A DNA stretch of 64,000 nucleotides from Shimia sp040370365. GTDB lineage: Bacteria; Pseudomonadota; Alphaproteobacteria; Rhodobacterales; Rhodobacteraceae. The translations under genes and the position numbers were made by a program. The stretch lies in assembly GCF_040370365.1 (NCBI RefSeq), contig NZ_BAABWQ010000001.1, positions 868,001 through 932,000 of the forward strand, in the 5' to 3' direction. The stretch's first letter is position 1, and every line of letters begins with the position of its first letter. Shown one piece after another: positions 9,235 through 17,664 of this stretch. The notes beneath the pieces were generated by a model. That model saw only the letters and a program-made list of their open reading frames with translations, did not search any database and was not told the origin of the DNA.

Positions 9235-10316
9235 AGAGCTTCCTCATATTCGCTGGGTGCGGTGCTGTCCCAAACGACCCCACCGCCGACGTTCAATGTC
9301 GCCTGCCCTGATTCCGCAATCAACGTTCGGATCGCCACGCTGAACTCAGAGCGCCCGTCCGGCGCAGCCCAGCCAATCGCGCCACAATACAACTCGCGCG
9401 GCCACGGCTCCAGATCTCGCAGGATCTGCATGGCCCGCAGCTTTGGCGCCCCGGTGATAGACCCACATGGAAACAGCGCTTTCAAAACATCTGCCAACTG
9501 CACATCGTCCTGCAGCTCCGCTGCGACAGTAGACGTCATCTGATGTACGGTGGTATAAGTCTCAATCTCAAAAAGTTTCGGCACATGTACACTGCCTGGC
9601 TTGGACACACGGCTGATGTCGTTGCGCAAGAGATCGACGATCATCAGGTTCTCAGCGCGGTTTTTCTCATCCGCTGCCAACCACGCCCGCCGCCGCAAAT
9701 CTTCTTGGACATCGCTGCTGCGCGGTTGTGTACCTTTCATAGGGCGCGTTTCAATCCGCCCTGCCGCATCTGTCCGAAAAAACAACTCCGGCGAACGCGA
9801 TAGGATATCTGGCAGCCCATCTTGGCGCACAAAAGCTCCGTGACCCACAGGTTGACGCCCTACCAATGCAGCGTAAAGCGCTTCCGCATCACCTGACATC
9901 TTGGCATCCATCGGAAACGTCAGGTTGGCTTGATAGATATCACCAGCGCCAATGTAATCATGCACCCGATCAAATGCGCTTCGGTAAGTTGCAGCACTCC
10001 AGCGCGGCGCAAAGGCACCCAGATCATAGCTGCCTGCCACCGGAAAATGTGGCGCCACTTCGGGGGCTCGAAACACGCCAAAATTCAGCAAAGGCAATCG
10101 GCGCGTTTTGGGCAGCATTCGTTGCAGACGTGGCTCCAGCACATAGCCAAGCTCATAGCTTGCATACCCTGCCAGCCAAAACCCCGCTTCCTGCACTTGA
10201 CGCAGCACTTCAAACCCCTGCGCCACATCCTGTGGCTCAGCGATTGAAATCACATGCTCTGGGTCTGAAAACAGCGTCGCGCTGCCGTCAGGCCCATGAT
10301 CAAACCGAATCTGCAC
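9189..10316 (-). CDS. pabB: Aminodeoxychorismate synthase component I
   Basis: A 375-residue chorismate-binding enzyme that makes aminodeoxychorismate for folate synthesis. The motif RPMKGTQPR carries lysine where anthranilate synthase has alanine (PIAGT); that lysine is the PabB nucleophile, which separates this from TrpE. Other blocks are ENLMIVDLLRNDISRV, TVHQMTSTV, FPCGSITGAPKLRAMQI and the final GGGVVWDSTAPSEYEEALWK region. It is shorter than E. coli PabB (453), as is usual in this group. No pabA is visible nearby. It heads the pabB-pabC unit, divergent from carB. Confidence 0.92.
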   Translation of the reverse strand: MQIRFDHGPDGSATLFSDPEHVISIAEPQDVAQGFEVLRQVQEAGFWLAGYASYELGYVLEPRLQRMLPKTRRLPLLNFGVFRAPEVAPHFPVAGSYDLGAFAPRWSAATYRSAFDRVHDYIGAGDIYQANLTFPMDAKMSGDAEALYAALVGRQPVGHGAFVRQDGLPDILSRSPELFFRTDAAGRIETRPMKGTQPRSSDVQEDLRRRAWLAADEKNRAENLMIVDLLRNDISRVSKPGSVHVPKLFEIETYTTVHQMTSTVAAELQDDVQLADVLKALFPCGSITGAPKLRAMQILRDLEPWPRELYCGAIGWAAPDGRSEFSVAIRTLIAESGQATLNVGGGVVWDSTAPSEYEEALWKARFATQFQPEPV

Positions 10317-10347
10317 GCGCGCCCCCTAGTCAGCGTAACTTGTGAGT

Positions 10348-10364
10348 CCCCGTCATATACGGGG
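10348..10364. other. Hairpin in the pabB-carB divergent region
   Basis: CCCCGT and ACGGGG form a 6-bp stem with loop CATAT, followed by CATTTTG on the plus strand. It lies between divergent promoters, so it ends no annotated gene. It could be a regulatory hairpin in the carB leader or a chance palindrome. Nothing else of note is visible in this 215-base intergenic region. Confidence 0.3.
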
Positions 10365-10531
10365 CATTTTGTCGAAATACATCGGGCAAAAGCGGCATAT
10401 CATGACATTTTCCCGATCCCTCTCCGATCCCCCTTGCGCCTTTCTTTGCGATGCGTATAACCCACGACAATTTGCGCATTCGGCGATTGCTGCCCAACAG
10501 TCTGCTGTCGCCCACCAGCCCGAGGTCCACC

Positions 10532-13500
10532 ATGCCCAAAAGAACTGATATCTCCTCGATCATGATCATCGGGGCCGGCCCCATTGTGATTGGTCAAGCC
10601 TGTGAATTTGACTATTCCGGCGCCCAAGCCTGCAAGGCACTGCGAGAAGAGGGATATCGAGTCATTCTGGTAAACTCCAATCCAGCGACAATCATGACCG
10701 ATCCAAACATGGCCGACGCGACTTATATCGAGCCTATCACGCCAGAGATCGTTGCCAAAATCATCGAGAAAGAACGCCCAGACGCGCTGCTGCCCACCAT
10801 GGGCGGCCAAACCGGCCTGAACACCGCCCTTGCGGTTGAGGAAATGGGTGTGCTCGAGAAATTCGGTGTTGAGATGATTGGCGCGGATCGTGACGCCATT
10901 GAAATGGCCGAGGATCGCAAACTGTTCCGCGAAGCCATGGACCGGCTTGGCATTGAAAATCCCCGCGCCTCCATCGTGACCGCACCCAAGCGCGAAGACG
11001 GCTCCGCGGATCTGGACGAAGGCATTCGGCTTGCGCTGGAGGAACTCGATGACATCGGCTTGCCTGCCATCATCCGCCCGGCCTTTACCATGGGTGGCAC
11101 CGGCGGCGGCGTGGCTTACAACCGCGAAGACTACATCCACTACTGCCGCACTGGCATGGACGCGTCTCCGGTGAACCAGATCCTTGTGGATGAAAGCCTG
11201 CTGGGCTGGAAAGAATTTGAGATGGAAGTGGTGCGCGACAAAGCGGACAACGCCATCATCGTCTGCGCCATCGAGAACGTCGACCCGATGGGCGTGCACA
11301 CCGGGGACTCCATCACCGTGGCCCCAGCGCTTACGCTGACCGACAAAGAATATCAGGTCATGCGCAACCACTCGATCGCCGTCCTACGCGAAATCGGTGT
11401 GGAAACCGGCGGCTCCAACGTGCAATGGGCAGTGAACCCAGCGGACGGCCGTATGGTGGTCATCGAGATGAACCCGCGCGTGTCACGCTCCTCTGCGCTG
11501 GCCTCCAAAGCCACCGGCTTCCCGATTGCTAAGATTGCTGCGAAACTGGCAGTGGGCTTCACATTGGATGAGCTGGACAACGACATCACCAAGGTAACGC
11601 CTGCGTCATTTGAGCCGACCATCGACTATGTTGTCACCAAGATCCCAAAATTTGCCTTCGAAAAATTTCCCGGCTCTGAACCCAACCTGACCACCGCGAT
11701 GAAATCCGTGGGCGAAGCTATGTCGATTGGTCGCACGATCCATGAGTCCATGCAAAAAGCGCTGGCCTCTATGGAAAGCGGTTTGACCGGATTTGATGAG
11801 ATCGAAATCGAAGGCGCACCAGACAAAGCCGCGGTCATCAAAGCCATCAGCCTGCAAACCCCGGATCGTCTGCGCACCATTGCTCAGGCCATGCGTCACG
11901 GGCTGACCAACGATGAAATCCACAACGTCACAATGTTTGACCCATGGTTTTTGGATCGCATCCGCGAAATCATCGACGCCGAAGAAGACGTGCGTGCCAA
12001 CGGCCTGCCTGTGACTGAAAAAGAACTGCGCCAGCTCAAAATGCTTGGCTTCACTGACGCCCGTCTGGCAACCCTGACGGGCCGAGACGAGGACAACGTG
12101 CGCCGCGCTCGTCAGAATTTGGGCGTCACCGCCGTTTTCAAACGCATCGACACCTGCGCCGCTGAGTTTGAAGCGCAAACGCCCTATATGTATTCCACCT
12201 ATGAAACCCCAATGATGGGTGAAGTGGAATGTGAGGCGCGTCCGTCGGATCGCAAAAAAGTTGTGATCCTTGGCGGTGGCCCGAACCGCATCGGCCAAGG
12301 GATCGAATTTGACTACTGCTGCTGTCACGCCTGCTACGCGCTGACCGAGCAGGGGTATGAAACCATCATGATCAACTGCAACCCAGAGACCGTGTCGACA
12401 GACTATGACACCTCTGACCGTTTGTATTTTGAGCCTCTCACCTTTGAGCACGTGATGGAAATCCTGCGGGTAGAGCAGGAGAACGGCACACTGCACGGCG
12501 TTATCGTTCAATTTGGCGGCCAAACCCCGCTGAAACTGGCGAATTCTCTGGAAGCAGAAGGCATCCCAATCCTGGGCACCACACCGGACGCCATCGATCT
12601 CGCCGAAGACCGCGAGCGGTTCCAAGCGCTGGTGAATGATCTGAAACTCAAGCAGCCCAACAACGGCATCGCCTCTACCGACGCCGAAGCGCTCGAGATT
12701 GCCAAAGACATCGGCTTCCCGCTGGTGATCCGCCCATCCTATGTGCTGGGCGGCCGCGCCATGGAAATCGTGCGCGACATGGGCCAGCTTGAACGCTACA
12801 TCGCTGAGGCCGTGGTTGTGTCCGGTGACAGCCCGGTTCTGCTCGACAGTTACCTGTCCGGCGCAGTGGAGCTTGACGTGGATGCCCTCTGTGATGGCAC
12901 CGACGTGCACATCTCCGGCATCATGCAACACATCGAGGAAGCTGGCGTGCACTCAGGTGACAGCGCCTGTTCTCTGCCACCCTACTCGCTGGACGACACC
13001 ACGATCGAGGAAATCAAACGCCAAACCCACGCACTGGCCATTGCGCTAAACGTGGTCGGCTTGATGAACGTGCAGTTTGCGGTGAAAGACGGTGAAATCT
13101 ACCTCATCGAGGTCAACCCGCGTGCCTCGCGCACCGTGCCATTTGTCGCCAAGTCCACCGACAGCGCCATTGCCTCCATCGCGGCACGCATCATGGCGGG
13201 CGAAAAACTCGCAGATTTCCCCAAGCGGGCACCGTACGTCGAACTGGACAGCACCAAAGATCAGCCCATCGCTGATCAGATGACGCTGGCGGATCCCAAC
13301 ATGCCATGGTTTTCCGTCAAAGAAGCTGTTCTGCCTTTCGCACGCTTCCCTGGTGTGGACACCATCCTGGGCCCAGAAATGCGCTCCACCGGTGAGGTCA
13401 TGGGATGGGACCGCTCCTTTGCCCGCGCGTTCTTGAAAGCCCAAATGGGCGCAGGGATGGTGCTGCCAACCGAAGGCCGTGCATTCATCTCAGTCAAAGA

Positions 13501-13861
13501 CGCAGATAAAACAACCAATATGGCGGACGCTGCGAAAATTCTTGTCGAGCAAGGGTTCTCCGTGGTCGCAACCTCTGGCACGGCCGCGTGGCTGTCCGAA
13601 AACGGCGTGACCTGTGAAAAGGTCAACAAAGTCTATGAAGGCCGCCCCAACGTGGTCGACATGCTGAAAGACGGCGGCATCTCTTTGGTGATGAACACCA
13701 CCGAAGGCGCCCAAGCCGTCAACGACAGCCGCGAAATCCGCTCTGTTGCGCTCTATGACCGCATTCCCTACTTCACAACGGCGGCTGCGTCCCACGCGGC
13801 AGCCCGTGCCATGAAGGCACGCGAAGAAGGCGACCTGGAAGTGCGCAGCCTACAAGGCTAA
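10532..13861 (+). CDS. carB: Carbamoyl-phosphate synthase large subunit
   Basis: A 1109-residue enzyme that uses ammonia from CarA, bicarbonate and two ATP to make carbamoyl phosphate for pyrimidines and arginine. It opens with MPKRTDISSIMIIGAGPIVI, almost the E. coli start. Two ATP-grasp halves follow: carboxyphosphate synthesis in the first 400 residues and carbamate kinase at about 560-940, the latter opening VVILGGGPNRIGQGIEFDYC. The C-terminal MGS-like allosteric domain includes FSVVATSGTAAWLSENGV. ATG at 10532 has GAGG upstream; the 27 residues before it do not look like CarB. carA is not adjacent. A strong terminator follows. Confidence 0.98.
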   Translation: MPKRTDISSIMIIGAGPIVIGQACEFDYSGAQACKALREEGYRVILVNSNPATIMTDPNMADATYIEPITPEIVAKIIEKERPDALLPTMGGQTGLNTALAVEEMGVLEKFGVEMIGADRDAIEMAEDRKLFREAMDRLGIENPRASIVTAPKREDGSADLDEGIRLALEELDDIGLPAIIRPAFTMGGTGGGVAYNREDYIHYCRTGMDASPVNQILVDESLLGWKEFEMEVVRDKADNAIIVCAIENVDPMGVHTGDSITVAPALTLTDKEYQVMRNHSIAVLREIGVETGGSNVQWAVNPADGRMVVIEMNPRVSRSSALASKATGFPIAKIAAKLAVGFTLDELDNDITKVTPASFEPTIDYVVTKIPKFAFEKFPGSEPNLTTAMKSVGEAMSIGRTIHESMQKALASMESGLTGFDEIEIEGAPDKAAVIKAISLQTPDRLRTIAQAMRHGLTNDEIHNVTMFDPWFLDRIREIIDAEEDVRANGLPVTEKELRQLKMLGFTDARLATLTGRDEDNVRRARQNLGVTAVFKRIDTCAAEFEAQTPYMYSTYETPMMGEVECEARPSDRKKVVILGGGPNRIGQGIEFDYCCCHACYALTEQGYETIMINCNPETVSTDYDTSDRLYFEPLTFEHVMEILRVEQENGTLHGVIVQFGGQTPLKLANSLEAEGIPILGTTPDAIDLAEDRERFQALVNDLKLKQPNNGIASTDAEALEIAKDIGFPLVIRPSYVLGGRAMEIVRDMGQLERYIAEAVVVSGDSPVLLDSYLSGAVELDVDALCDGTDVHISGIMQHIEEAGVHSGDSACSLPPYSLDDTTIEEIKRQTHALAIALNVVGLMNVQFAVKDGEIYLIEVNPRASRTVPFVAKSTDSAIASIAARIMAGEKLADFPKRAPYVELDSTKDQPIADQMTLADPNMPWFSVKEAVLPFARFPGVDTILGPEMRSTGEVMGWDRSFARAFLKAQMGAGMVLPTEGRAFISVKDADKTTNMADAAKILVEQGFSVVATSGTAAWLSENGVTCEKVNKVYEGRPNVVDMLKDGGISLVMNTTEGAQAVNDSREIRSVALYDRIPYFTTAAASHAAARAMKAREEGDLEVRSLQG

Positions 13862-13883
13862 TGGGTTCATATTTCAACAAAAG

Positions 13884-13909
13884 AGGCCGTCCTTTTGGGC
13901 GGCCTTTTT
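13884..13909 (+). terminator. Rho-independent terminator of carB
   Basis: The arms AGGCCGTCC and GGGCGGCCT form a 9-bp GC-rich stem with one G-U pair and a TTTT loop, followed directly by TTTTTC. It lies 23 bases after the carB stop and is the best intrinsic terminator in the window. Confidence 0.92.
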
Positions 13910-13940
13910 CGTCTGTGCATTGGTAGGAGCGGCTGTCTAC

Positions 13941-14324
13941 CTAAGCGGAAGAAACGTCCTCAGGTAGCGCGTCACGATCCGCCTCGGCCGTTTTCAATCG
14001 GTGCCCAACCTGAATAATAGCGTCCAACGCGGGCAACAACTCCGCCCCAAGCCGGGTCAGTTCATATTCGGTTGATGGCGGTGATGTACGGCGCACATGG
14101 CGCACCAAAACGCCTTTGCCCTCCAACTCTCTCAACCGTGCTGAAAGAACCTTTGCCGAAACCGGTGGAATATCGACGCGCAACTCGTTGAACCGCCGCG
14201 GCCCAGCCCTCAGGCTCCAGATAACATTTGGCGCCCACGCGCCCGAAATCACCGCCATACACTCTGTGAGCATGCACCGCTCCGGCGGTTTTGGGCTTCT
14301 GTTTTTACGTTGTTTAAGTGCCAT
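13941..14324 (-). CDS. HxlR family transcriptional regulator
   Basis: A 127-residue winged-helix regulator. The family block CMAVISGAWAPNVIWSLRAG is followed by PRRFNELRVDIPPVSAKVLS (recognition helix) and LTRLGAELLPAL. Cysteines at 17 and 22 lie where HxlR/YodB-type quinone or electrophile sensors carry their reactive cysteine, so redox sensing is plausible but not shown. It is divergent from a glutathione S-transferase operon, with repeated GGTAACC boxes between the two, and is therefore the likely local regulator. The C-terminal tail is acidic. Confidence 0.9.
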   Translation of the reverse strand: MALKQRKNRSPKPPERCMLTECMAVISGAWAPNVIWSLRAGPRRFNELRVDIPPVSAKVLSARLRELEGKGVLVRHVRRTSPPSTEYELTRLGAELLPALDAIIQVGHRLKTAEADRDALPEDVSSA

Positions 14325-14328
14325 CTTA

Positions 14329-14380
14329 TGTAACCAAGTTTCTCTGTGGTAACCTCATTTTCAAGGTAACCAATGGTAAT
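14329..14380. promoter_or_regulatory. Repeated GGTAACC boxes, candidate HxlR operators
   Basis: The divergent region holds TGTAACC at 14329, GGTAACC at 14348 and 14365, and GGTAATC at 14375. GGTAACC is itself nearly palindromic. Four related boxes within 52 bases, just ahead of the HxlR start and the GST operon, look like a multi-site operator. Binding by the adjacent HxlR protein is inferred. Confidence 0.6.
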
Positions 14381-14448
14381 CTAATTGCAAGGGGATAGTT
14401 CCGATGCCATCTCACCTCTGCTTATCATCAACAGAGAAAGACGAAGAG

Positions 14449-15060
14449 ATGAAACTGTACTACAAACCCGGAGCTTGCTCCCTAGCCTCACACATTGCAT
14501 TGCAAGAAATCGGAGCGGTCTTTGACATTGAAAGCGTAGACACGGACGCAGGCCGCACGCACAGTGGCGCCGACTACTCCAAGGTCAATCCAAAGGGCTA
14601 CGTCCCAGCTCTGCAGCTGGCAGATGGAGAGGTTCTCACAGAAGGCCCAGCCATCCTTCAGTTCTTGGCGGATACAAATCCAACTGCGGGTCTTTCCCCC
14701 GAAGTCGGCTCCCTTCTTCGGGCGCGCATGCAGGAACAACTCACCTTTGTGTCCTCCGAACTTCACAAAGCGTTTTCCCCGCTGTTCAGCAGCGACATCA
14801 CCGAAGAAGGCAAGTCAAACGCCCGCGCAGCCGTAGCGCGCAAATTCGACGTTCTGGAACAGCACTTTTCAGACGGTCGGCAAATGTTGGTGGGAGATCA
14901 GTTTACCGTCGCTGACGCTTATCTGTTTGTGGTCGCAAACTGGGCAAACTTTACCGGCATCAATTTGGCCGATTGGCCTCAGTTGGCCGCGTTTGTTGCA
15001 CGCATCTCAGAGAAACCAACGGTGCAACGCGCTCTGCGCGCCGAAGGTTTGCTGCAATGA
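14449..15060 (+). CDS. Glutathione S-transferase
   Basis: A 203-residue GST beginning MKLYYKPGACSLASHIAL, the start typical of bacterial beta-class GSTs, with the GSH-site cysteine at residue 10 (PGACS). The thioredoxin-like domain includes NPKGYVPALQLADGE and LTEGPAILQFLAD. The C-terminal helical domain has the family signature TVADAYLFVVANWA. It should conjugate glutathione to electrophiles. The start at 14449 follows GAAGAG and was preferred over a start 15 codons upstream that adds a non-family extension. The stop overlaps the next ATG by 4 bases (ATGA). Confidence 0.93.
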   Translation: MKLYYKPGACSLASHIALQEIGAVFDIESVDTDAGRTHSGADYSKVNPKGYVPALQLADGEVLTEGPAILQFLADTNPTAGLSPEVGSLLRARMQEQLTFVSSELHKAFSPLFSSDITEEGKSNARAAVARKFDVLEQHFSDGRQMLVGDQFTVADAYLFVVANWANFTGINLADWPQLAAFVARISEKPTVQRALRAEGLLQ

Positions 15061-15437
15061 CACCGGCGGAACATGGCAACATCACACACGTGATGCAATC
15101 TTACTTTGACGGGCTTTATCACGCGGACAGCACGCTTCTACGCAAAGTCTTTCACCCCAAACTGGCCTACGTCTGCGCCACCGAAGGCGACGCGCTGTAT
15201 CTGGATCTCGACACTTACATGTCGCGTATAGATCAGCGCGAAGCCCCCGCGAAACGCAACGAACACAGACGGGACCGCATTCTCGAAGTGTCGATCAAAA
15301 GCCCCCGCCTGGCCCATGTCTCCGCACGCATGACGATGATGGACCGGGACTATTTGGATGTGCTGACACTCGTGCCTTATGGCGGCGAATGGCGCGTTAT
15401 CAGCAAAGTCTTCAGCTATGTCGAGAAGGACGCTTAG
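15057..15437 (+). CDS. Nuclear transport factor 2-like (putative lumazine-binding) protein
   Basis: A 126-residue NTF2-fold protein. MQSYFDGLYHADSTLLRKVF followed by HP is the typical first helix of the DUF4440/putative lumazine-binding group, and DYLDVLTLVPYGGEWRVISK forms the C-terminal sheet. Such proteins are small binding or enzyme scaffolds with unpredictable substrates. The ATG overlaps the GST stop (ATGA), so the two are translationally coupled and likely act on the same compound. The stop is 3 bases before the tautomerase gene. Confidence 0.85.
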   Translation: MTPAEHGNITHVMQSYFDGLYHADSTLLRKVFHPKLAYVCATEGDALYLDLDTYMSRIDQREAPAKRNEHRRDRILEVSIKSPRLAHVSARMTMMDRDYLDVLTLVPYGGEWRVISKVFSYVEKDA

Positions 15438-15440
15438 CGC

Positions 15441-15656
15441 ATGCCATATGTGAACATCAAAGTGACCCGCGAGGGCGGCCCTGATGGCACCGGCCCAAGC
15501 AACGAGGAAAAGCGCCGTTTGATTGCGGGGGTCTCCGATCTCTTGTTGGAGGTGCTTGGCAAGGACCCCGACAAAACCTTTGTGGTGATTGATGAGGTCT
15601 CGTTGGATGATTGGGGCATCGGAGGCTTGCCGGTCACCGAATACCGTAAGCTATAA
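15441..15656 (+). CDS. 4-oxalocrotonate tautomerase family protein
   Basis: A 71-residue protein whose second residue is proline (MPYVNIKVTREGG). After methionine removal this gives the N-terminal catalytic Pro1 of the tautomerase superfamily. The block KTFVVIDEVSLDDWGIGG corresponds to the end of the beta-alpha-beta unit. Length matches 4-OT subunits. It closes a three-gene operon with GST and the NTF2-like protein under apparent HxlR control. This suggests a small detoxification module for an electrophilic or quinone-like compound, which is an inference. Confidence 0.9.
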   Translation: MPYVNIKVTREGGPDGTGPSNEEKRRLIAGVSDLLLEVLGKDPDKTFVVIDEVSLDDWGIGGLPVTEYRKL

Positions 15657-15660
15657 GACC

Positions 15661-15693
15661 GCAAACGCCCGGCCCAAAAGGTCGGGCGTTTGC
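15661..15693. terminator. Long stem-loop after the tautomerase gene
   Basis: GCAAACGCCC and GGGCGTTTGC pair exactly, extended by GGCC/GGTC to about 14 bp around loop CAAAA. It starts 4 bases after the stop. There is no T-run, but position and stability fit a terminator or a 3'-end stabilising hairpin. Confidence 0.7.
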
Positions 15694-15781
15694 GCTTCTA
15701 AGACAGCGCTCACCAAAGCCTTGACGCCAGCTGTACCACCCCCTAAACCCCGCCCCTTTCTGACCGTGCGGAGACAGGACA

Positions 15782-17035
15782 ATGGGTACGAAGAACCACG
15801 CTTTGGGCATCGATTTTGGCACCTCCAACTCCGCCGCAGGGTTTGCCGTGGATGGCAAGCCGGAGCTGATCACCTTTGCCCCCGGTGAGACCACTCTGCC
15901 AACCACGTTTTTCTTTGATTTTGACACCCGTCAAACCCTGTTGGGCAGCCCAGCCAACCTTGCTCTACTGGACGGTGTGGAAGGCCGCTTCATGCGCGCC
16001 CTCAAACGGGTGCTCGGCACCACGCTTATGCATGAACCCCGCCAAATCCTGAATCAGCGCGTGACCTTTGTCGACATCATCGCCCGCTTCCTACGCCACA
16101 TCAAACAGCAGGCTGAATCCCAAACCGGCCGTACTTTTGACCGGGCGCTGTCTGGCCGCCCCGTGGTGTTTCACGGCAATGGTGACCCACGTGAGCAACA
16201 GGCGGAGAATGATCTGCGCACATGTTATCATGCGGCAGGTTTCACCGAAGTCGCCTTTATGGCGGAACCCGAAGCCGCCGCCATCGCAAATGGCGCGCTC
16301 AATGCCAATGGCCAGCTTGGGCTGATCGTCGACATCGGCGGCGGCACCTCTGACTTCACGCTCTTTCGCAGCCATGAGACCGGCATCACCACGCTCGCCA
16401 ACCACGGCGTGCGCATCGGTGGCACTGACTTTGACCGCGCCATCAGCATCGACCGGGTCATGCCGCTTCTGGGCCGCGGCACAGAGCTGCGCAACCAATT
16501 TGGCACCGGCACCCACACTGCGCCAAACGCGATATTCAACGATCTCGCCACGTGGGAGAAAATCCCTTTCCTGTATACGGCGCAAACCCGCCGCGCCGTT
16601 GACGACATGCTGCGCCAGGCCAACAACCCCACCGAAATCGCCCGCCTCCAATCCACCCTGCGTGATGAACTTGGCCACGACATCGCCTTCGCCGTGGAGG
16701 CCGGCAAAGTCGCTGCCAGCACCCGCGCCAACAACCCGCTGATCACCCTTGCCCCGGTAGAGCCCGGCCTCACTGCCGCCCTGCCCGCCGAGATGCTGCC
16801 CACCATCCTGTCAGACCACGCCACCCGCCTGCACAGCGCGATGCAAGGCATCCTGACAGAGACCAACACTGAGGCCTCCGATATTGCACAGGTGATCTAT
16901 GTCGGCGGCTCCAGCCTGTTGTCGGTGGTGCAAGACACCGCCAAAAGCCTCTTCCCACAAGCGGACCACAAAGTCGCCGAGGTCTTCACCGCAGTGGCTG
17001 ACGGTCTGGCACTGGCCGCAGAGTCACACGTTTAA
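15782..17035 (+). CDS. Hsp70 family protein (YegD-like)
   Basis: A 417-residue protein with the Hsp70/actin ATPase fold. Phosphate 1 is LGIDFGTSNSAAGF, phosphate 2 is LIVDIGGGTSDFTLF, the connect region is MAEPEAAAIA and the adenosine motif is VIYVGGSSLLSVVQD. There is no C-terminal substrate-binding domain, which is the hallmark of YegD-like proteins. The physiological role is unknown; chaperone-related ATPase activity is assumed from the fold. It is separated from the tautomerase gene by a strong hairpin and is probably transcribed alone or with the small lipoprotein downstream. Confidence 0.9.
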   Translation: MGTKNHALGIDFGTSNSAAGFAVDGKPELITFAPGETTLPTTFFFDFDTRQTLLGSPANLALLDGVEGRFMRALKRVLGTTLMHEPRQILNQRVTFVDIIARFLRHIKQQAESQTGRTFDRALSGRPVVFHGNGDPREQQAENDLRTCYHAAGFTEVAFMAEPEAAAIANGALNANGQLGLIVDIGGGTSDFTLFRSHETGITTLANHGVRIGGTDFDRAISIDRVMPLLGRGTELRNQFGTGTHTAPNAIFNDLATWEKIPFLYTAQTRRAVDDMLRQANNPTEIARLQSTLRDELGHDIAFAVEAGKVAASTRANNPLITLAPVEPGLTAALPAEMLPTILSDHATRLHSAMQGILTETNTEASDIAQVIYVGGSSLLSVVQDTAKSLFPQADHKVAEVFTAVADGLALAAESHV

Positions 17036-17117
17036 ACAACCCCACCGGCGTCCCTTGACCTAAGGGGACCCACCCGCGCAAGCTTGCTCAAAAACATAAC
17101 AAAATGAGAGCAGCCCA

Positions 17118-17207
17118 ATGATGCGCACGATCCTGATCCTCGCCGCCCTAGTGACCCTCACCAGCCTCGCCGCCTGTGGAGGCGTGCCTCTGGTGCCTAT
17201 CATCTGA
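17118..17207 (+). CDS. 29-residue lipoprotein
   Basis: A very short frame with a complete lipoprotein signal. It starts MMRTILILAALV, has the lipobox LAAC with the cysteine at residue 20, and ends GGVPLVPII then TGA. The mature lipopeptide would be only 10 residues. A purine-rich stretch (AATGAGAG) lies about 8 bases upstream of the first ATG. Similar tiny lipoproteins are known in many proteobacteria (entericidin-like) with varied roles; none can be assigned here. It lies 82 bases after the Hsp70 gene. Confidence 0.6.
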   Translation: MMRTILILAALVTLTSLAACGGVPLVPII

Positions 17208-17632
17208 GGGAGTAAGCGCCGCCGGCCTTTCCAAAAACGAGAAGCACGAAATGCGACCCGTCCCTACGGTCTGGACAAATGTCAGTTTCGCGCAGATGGC
17301 GGAGATTGCAAAGTCACGCGGACGACCCAAAGCGGGCCTACACAATCGGAAGTTTTGGGCGGAAATCGCAGCCTGTCTTCAGCTGCTAGGGTAGCTTGTC
17401 AATTTGAAGTAAACCAGCATCTGCACCAAAGGGAATGCTGCGACGAATGAGTTACTCCCCAAGAGTTCAGCAGGATCTGACGAAGCTTAAGCTACGCTTT
17501 GCACCTGCTGATCTGGGCTTGCTGTTTCATGTCGCTGTCATCAGAATCCAGCGCCGCAAGGCGCGGATTTGTCCGAATGTACGATTGATCGCCTCTGCGG
17601 TCCGCAATGGATTGTACGCGCCGGACCGTCAG
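17208..17632. other. Intergenic stretch, no supported gene
   Basis: About 425 bases between the small lipoprotein and the 3' end of the chemoreceptor gene. Short frames on both strands lack family features and ribosome binding sites. One 72-codon plus-strand frame near 17176-17394 contains a basic segment (KSRGRPKAGLHNRKFW) but overlaps the lipoprotein and is not convincing. Confidence 0.5.
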
Positions 17633-17656
17633 GGCCTCAGCTCGTGAGCTGAGACC
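17633..17656. terminator. Palindromic hairpin after the chemoreceptor gene
   Basis: CTCAGCTC and GAGCTGAG are exact 8-bp arms separated by two bases, nine bases beyond the chemoreceptor stop on the minus strand. There is no T-run, so it is a candidate 3'-end hairpin rather than a certain terminator. Confidence 0.45.
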
Positions 17657-17664
17657 CGTACTCG

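Noticed and set aside
10400..12952. Long minus-strand frames (323 and 448 codons) opposite carB
   Set aside because: They are antisense shadows of carB, with no ribosome binding site and no family motifs.
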